A stretch of DNA of 64,000 nt from Pseudomonas baetica (GTDB lineage: Bacteria; Pseudomonadota; Gammaproteobacteria; Pseudomonadales; Pseudomonadaceae), in contig NZ_PHHE01000001.1 of NCBI RefSeq assembly GCF_002813455.1, positions 2,604,001 to 2,668,000 on the forward strand, written 5' to 3'. The position numbers and the translations under genes were made by a program. The first letter of the stretch is position 1. Every line of letters starts with the position of its first letter. The notes below the pieces were generated by a model. It was given only the letters and a program-made list of their open reading frames with translations, ran no database searches and was not told the origin of the DNA. Below are positions 60,186-64,000 of the stretch, in pieces.

Positions 60186-61565
60186 ATGCAAAAGCCCAAA
60201 CCCAATTTCTACAATCTGGCCTGGCGCTGGCATTTCTATGCCGGTTTATTCGTCGCGCCCTTCATGGTGATGTTGGCCCTGACCGGCATCATTTACCTGT
60301 TCAAACCCCAGCTCGATTCGCTGATGTACAGCAGCCTGCTCAACGTTCCGGCCGGCCATCACACGGTTCCGGCCGATGACTTGCTGCAACGGGTGAAAAG
60401 CGCTTACCCACGAGGTCAGGTCACGCAGTACCTGCCGCCGCTTAACGCCGAGCGCAGTGCGCAATTCGTGGTGAAAGATGCCGGCCACGAACTCAACGTC
60501 TTCGTCGATCCATACCACGGCGACATCCTCGGCGAGCAGGATGCCAAGCAGAATCTGCAAGCCATCGCCCGCGCCATTCACGGCGAATTGATGATCGGCA
60601 CTGTCGGTGACCGACTCATCGAAATGGCCGCCGGTTGGGGCGTGGTGCTGGTGGTGTCGGGGCTGTTCCTGTGGTGGCCGCGCGGTCAGGCGGCGGGAAT
60701 TCTGTGGCCACGTCTGAACAGTCGCGGCCGCGTGTTGTGGCGTGACCTGCACGCGGTCACCGGGTTCTGGGGCGCGACCCTGTTGCTGGTGATGCTGCTC
60801 AGTGGCATGACCTGGACCGGCTTCTGGGGCAAGCAATACGCCCAGGTGTGGAACGTGTTCCCGGCGGCCATGTGGGACAACGTGCCGACCTCTGACGTCG
60901 AGGCGCGCAGCCTCAACAGTGCCACCCGCCAAACCGTGCCATGGGCGATGGAAAACACACCGATGCCGATGTCCGGCGACCACGCCGAACACATGGCCCA
61001 CGGCAGCGCAAATGCAGGCCCCGCCGCGCCAACCATCAGCCTGCAAGCCGTGCAGGACATCGCCACTCAACGCCAGGTCGAACCCGGCTACAGCATCACC
61101 CTGCCGACCACCGCTACCGGTGTATTCACTATCGCCGTATTCGCTGACGACCCGCGCAACGACGCGACCCTGCACGTCGATCAGTACACCGGAAAAGTCC
61201 TCGCCGATGTGCGTTTCGAGCAGTACGGCACAGTGGCCCGCGCCACGGAAATCGGCGTGATGCTGCACGAAGGCAAGATGTTCGGCACCTTCAACCAGAT
61301 TGTCGTGCTGCTGATCTGCCTGATGATCCTGCTCAGCGCCGTCAGTGGTGTGGTGATCTGGTGGAAGCGCCGGCCACAGGGCAAATTCGGCGTTCCGCCG
61401 CTGCGTCATGACTTGCCGAAATGGAAAACCGGGGTGGTGATCATGCTGGCGCTGGCGGTGATTTTCCCGTTGGTGGGGGCTTCGCTGGTGGTGGTGTGGT
61501 TGCTTGATCGCCTGCTGTTGTCGCGACTTGGTCGGCAAGCTGAATCTGCCTCACCTTCATCATGA
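60186..61565 (+). CDS. PepSY-domain membrane protein
   Basis: A 459-residue PepSY_TM protein: YNLAWRWHFYAGLFVAPFMV, an extracytoplasmic PepSY part, WPRGQAAGILWPRL and RDLHAVTGFWGATLLLVMLL, then a second periplasmic part and two further helices. A Met/His-rich segment (MPMSGDHAEHMAHG) suggests metal contact. Such proteins often accompany TonB receptors and may reduce or move metal. ATG 60186 is used, one codon after an in-frame GTG. Confidence 0.85.
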   Translation: MQKPKPNFYNLAWRWHFYAGLFVAPFMVMLALTGIIYLFKPQLDSLMYSSLLNVPAGHHTVPADDLLQRVKSAYPRGQVTQYLPPLNAERSAQFVVKDAGHELNVFVDPYHGDILGEQDAKQNLQAIARAIHGELMIGTVGDRLIEMAAGWGVVLVVSGLFLWWPRGQAAGILWPRLNSRGRVLWRDLHAVTGFWGATLLLVMLLSGMTWTGFWGKQYAQVWNVFPAAMWDNVPTSDVEARSLNSATRQTVPWAMENTPMPMSGDHAEHMAHGSANAGPAAPTISLQAVQDIATQRQVEPGYSITLPTTATGVFTIAVFADDPRNDATLHVDQYTGKVLADVRFEQYGTVARATEIGVMLHEGKMFGTFNQIVVLLICLMILLSAVSGVVIWWKRRPQGKFGVPPLRHDLPKWKTGVVIMLALAVIFPLVGASLVVVWLLDRLLLSRLGRQAESASPSS

Positions 61566-61662
61566 ATCAGGCGAGATGCGCGTTTTAGGCAGCTCTATAG
61601 AATGCCGGGGCTTATAATCCGGTAATTCTTAGTGTTACTGTATAACGCGAATTTGCCATTCT

Positions 61663-61693
61663 GCCCGCAGCCAAAAGCTGCGGGCTTTCTTTT
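61663..61693 (+). terminator. Rho-independent terminator between PepSY gene and TonB receptor
   Basis: GCCCGCAG and its perfect inverse around CCAAAAG, followed by TTTCTTTT. It ends 98-128 bases after the PepSY stop and only 23 bases before the receptor start. Confidence 0.88.
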
Positions 61694-61715
61694 GAAGAAG
61701 TGATTCTCCACCCCG

Positions 61716-63839
61716 ATGAACAAGTACCTCTTGTCCAGCCTCTGTCTGTTCGCCATGAACAGCGCGCATGCCGATAGCCCAGTACTGACCCTGCCTACTG
61801 GCAGCATCACTGCGCCGGCAGTTGACGACGAAAGCGTCAGCCTCACCACTGCGACCACAGCCGGCTCGCGCCTGAACCTCAGCGCCATGCAGACCCCGGC
61901 CAGTGTCGAGAGCCTGAGCGGCGAGCAGGTCCGCGTCCGGGGTGATCGCAGCGTGCAGGACGCCGTGTCGCGCAGCACCGGCATCAGCCGCACCGGCACG
62001 CCGGGCGATGGCGGCACATCGTTACAGGCGCGGGGTTTTGCCGGGCAGAGTTCGGTGATGCAGCTGTATGACGGCAATCGGATGTACAGCGGCATGGGCA
62101 CGGTGACCTTTCCGGTCGACACCTGGTCGGTGGACCGCGTCGATGTGCTGCGCGGCCCCGCTTCGGTGCTGTACGGCGAAGGCGCGACCGGCGCGGTGGT
62201 CAACGTGATCCCGAAAAAGCCGTTCGCAGGCGAAATCGAAAACCATGTGCGCCTCGGCTATGGCTCCTACGACAGCCAGCAACAGGCCTTCGACAGCGGT
62301 GGTTCGCTGAGCGATACCCTGAGCTATCGCCTCAATCTCAATCGCCTGCGCAGCAACGGCTGGATCGATCGCGGCGACTCGTCCAGCGACTTCATCAGCG
62401 CCGCCCTGCGCTGGCAGGCCACTGATGATCTGACCTTCACCCTCGCCCACGACTACGGCGACCAGCGTCCGCAAAACTACTTCGGCACCCCGCTGATCAA
62501 CGGCCACTTCAAGGACAGCCTGCGCAACAAGAACTACAACGTGCGCGACGACAAACAGCACTACAACGATCAGTGGACGCGGTTGACCAGCGACTGGCAG
62601 ATCAATGATGCCGTCAGCGCCAGCAACGAGCTTTACTACCTCAAGGCCCAGCGCCGCTGGCAGAACGCCGAGAACTACAACTTCGACGCGGGCAGCCAAC
62701 AACTGAGCCGCAGCGGTTACTTCGGCATCGGCCACCAGCAGGAGCAAGTCGGCGATCGTCAGACGTTCACCTTCAAGCATTCGCTGTTCGGCCTCGACAG
62801 CCAGACCGTGACCGGCGTCGACTACAACCGCATCCGCTTCCAGCTCGACAGCAACTCGCCGTTCAACGATGTCTTGCCCAATGGCCAACCGCTGGATCTG
62901 CATCATCCGCAACCAGGCTATTTCGAGAGCAGCAATCCATACCGCGACCAGTTCGACAGCACCACCAAACAGATGTCGGTGTTCGCCGAAAACCGCACGC
63001 AATTGAGTGAGCGCTGGTCGCTGGTGACCGGCGTGCGTCGCGACTATGTACACGTGGATCGCAACAATCTGGTCGACGATAGCCAAAGCGACAAGACCCT
63101 GACCGGCAACAACTGGAAGGCCGGGCTGGTGTTTGCGCTGACGCCCGAGACTTCGTTCTATGGCCAGGTCGCGACCAGTACCGATGGCATCGGCGGGCTT
63201 GTTTCACTGAGCCCGAGCCAGCAGCAATACGATCTGTCGACGGCCCGGCAGACGGAAATCGGCCTGAAGCAATTGTTCTGGGATCAGCGCGGCGAGTTCA
63301 CGTTGGCGGCGTATCGCATCGTCAAGAAGAAGCTGCTGACCGATGACCCGGGCAATCCGACGCTCAAGCAGCAGGTCGGCCAGCAATCGTCCAACGGTCT
63401 GGAAGCCAGCCTTGATCTGCAATTGCCGCACGCCTGGCAACTGCTGGCCAACGCGGCGATTGTGAAGGCGAAGTACGACGATTTTTCCGAAGTGGTGAAC
63501 GGGCAGACCCTGTCGTACAACGGCAATCGCCCGGTGGACGTGCCACGACGCACTGCGAATCTGTGGCTGAACAAAGCACTTACCGATGACCTGAAGGCCG
63601 GTGCGGGCGTGCGCTATGTCGATGCACGTTACGCTGATATGGCTAATCGCAATGAGCTGCCGAGCTACACCGTGGTGGATGCGACAATGTCGTGGCAGGC
63701 CTTGCGTAACACGACCCTGGGGTTGCAGGTGAACAATCTGTTTGACCGCCGGTATGCGCAAAGCCAATACAATGGCGGGCAGCAGTGGATCCTCGGCGAG
63801 CCGAGGTCGTTTTTTATCACTGCTGATTACACCTTTTGA
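61716..63839 (+). CDS. TonB-dependent outer-membrane receptor (siderophore type)
   Basis: A 707-residue receptor: signal peptide ending SAHADSP, plug (MQTPASVESLSGEQVRVRG, DVLRGPASVLYGEGATGAVV) and barrel ending in the C-terminal aromatic signature FFITADYTF. The type resembles ferrisiderophore receptors. In P. aeruginosa a TonB receptor (PA2911) and an ABC transporter follow cobK, so this may be its counterpart, shifted by the toxin-antitoxin and copper insertions. The ligand is unknown. Confidence 0.87.
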   Translation: MNKYLLSSLCLFAMNSAHADSPVLTLPTGSITAPAVDDESVSLTTATTAGSRLNLSAMQTPASVESLSGEQVRVRGDRSVQDAVSRSTGISRTGTPGDGGTSLQARGFAGQSSVMQLYDGNRMYSGMGTVTFPVDTWSVDRVDVLRGPASVLYGEGATGAVVNVIPKKPFAGEIENHVRLGYGSYDSQQQAFDSGGSLSDTLSYRLNLNRLRSNGWIDRGDSSSDFISAALRWQATDDLTFTLAHDYGDQRPQNYFGTPLINGHFKDSLRNKNYNVRDDKQHYNDQWTRLTSDWQINDAVSASNELYYLKAQRRWQNAENYNFDAGSQQLSRSGYFGIGHQQEQVGDRQTFTFKHSLFGLDSQTVTGVDYNRIRFQLDSNSPFNDVLPNGQPLDLHHPQPGYFESSNPYRDQFDSTTKQMSVFAENRTQLSERWSLVTGVRRDYVHVDRNNLVDDSQSDKTLTGNNWKAGLVFALTPETSFYGQVATSTDGIGGLVSLSPSQQQYDLSTARQTEIGLKQLFWDQRGEFTLAAYRIVKKKLLTDDPGNPTLKQQVGQQSSNGLEASLDLQLPHAWQLLANAAIVKAKYDDFSEVVNGQTLSYNGNRPVDVPRRTANLWLNKALTDDLKAGAGVRYVDARYADMANRNELPSYTVVDATMSWQALRNTTLGLQVNNLFDRRYAQSQYNGGQQWILGEPRSFFITADYTF

Positions 63840-63847
63840 TTCACCGG

Positions 63848-63919
63848 CCCCTTCGCGAGCAAGCCCGCTCCCACATTGAAATGCGTTCCACTGTGGGAGC
63901 GGGCTTGCTCGCGAAGGCG
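63848..63919. repeat. REP pair 8, reversed orientation
   Basis: CTTCGCGAGCAAGCCCGCTC first, then TGTGGGAGCGGGCTTGCTCG, about 16 bases apart: the same inward-facing layout as pair 4, but of the 'GGGCTTG' class. Confidence 0.88.
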
Positions 63920-63952
63920 TCATCAGCAGCACCCGATGTTTCAGAGTAGAAG

Positions 63953-64000
63953 ATGACCTCACTGACAATCGCCAACCTCGCCTGGACACCCCTGGGCCAC
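63953..64000 (+). CDS. Start of a gene cut by the window, probably an ABC transporter ATPase
   Basis: Sixteen codons (MTSLTIANLAWTPLGH) follow ATG 63953. The pattern of a short strand then 'NLAWTP' is common at the start of ABC ATPases, and PA2912, which follows the equivalent receptor in P. aeruginosa, is one. Too little is present for certainty. Confidence 0.4.
   Translation, partial: MTSLTIANLAWTPLGH

Noticed and set aside
61566..61715. Fur box ahead of the TonB receptor
   Set aside because: No convincing match to the GATAAT-repeat consensus was found.

Overview
The window is a piece of a Pseudomonas chromosome, most likely of the P. fluorescens group. The evidence is the high-GC coding sequence, the familiar gene order, and many REP/REPIN palindromes with the 'GTGGGAGC...GCTCGCGAA' core typical of fluorescent pseudomonads. 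No tRNA, rRNA, prophage, intact insertion sequence or CRISPR array was seen. All comparisons with P. aeruginosa gene order are from memory and were not searched.

Layout. (1) 1-8330: regulatory and accessory half of a Tad/Flp pilus locus: rcpC (cut by the window edge), flp pilin, a stand-alone receiver protein, pprB, fppA prepilin peptidase, a TadE/F-like pseudopilin, pprA and tadG. (2) 8567-13767: ordinary accessory genes (two DUF4136 lipoproteins, cmoM, a MazG-like pyrophosphohydrolase, a small membrane protein, a DinF-type MATE transporter, an alpha/beta-hydrolase lipoprotein). (3) 13780-15908: an orphan type VI secretion cassette (short VgrG with a cysteine-rich tail, DUF4123 adaptor), with the hydrolase directly downstream. 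(4) 16142-37763: a conserved core block in nearly the order of PA4839-PA4857: speA, SUI1 factor, NUDIX, DUF2333, a GcbA-like diguanylate cyclase, a CtpL-like chemoreceptor, aroQ, accB, accC, prmA, a zinc-ribbon protein, dusB, fis, purH, purD, retS and a MarC-family protein. (5) 37830-44918: a single giant toxin gene with a clostridial-type glucosyltransferase domain, a C58-like Cys/His/Asp protease motif, a TcdA/TcdB-like pore region and a long beta-rich tail. Its apparent original N-terminus is cut off by an in-frame amber codon. (6) 45443-55541: the late corrin-ring genes, cobG-cobH-cobI-cbiG/cobJ on the minus strand and cobL-cbiD-cobK on the plus strand. An unrecognised set of three tandem, distantly related genes (49930-52271) sits between the two divergent cob operons. 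(7) 55698-56324: a HigB/HigA-type toxin-antitoxin pair. (8) 56422-61565: a copper-handling cluster (two DUF2946 proteins, a PCuAC chaperone, an OprC-like copper receptor, a PepSY membrane protein). (9) 61716-64000: a TonB-dependent receptor and the first codons of the next gene, probably an ABC transporter ATPase.

How it fits together. PprA/PprB control the Flp pilus genes and RetS governs the Gac/Rsm switch, so the window joins attachment control, c-di-GMP signalling and a host- or predator-directed toxin, all interleaved with housekeeping metabolism (fatty-acid synthesis, shikimate, purine, polyamine, cobalamin). The least explained parts are the giant toxin with its amber break and the three-gene family between cobG and cobL. 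Both lie in DNA that looks poorer in GC than the surroundings (a 60-base sample at 51181-51240 is 45% GC by hand count).
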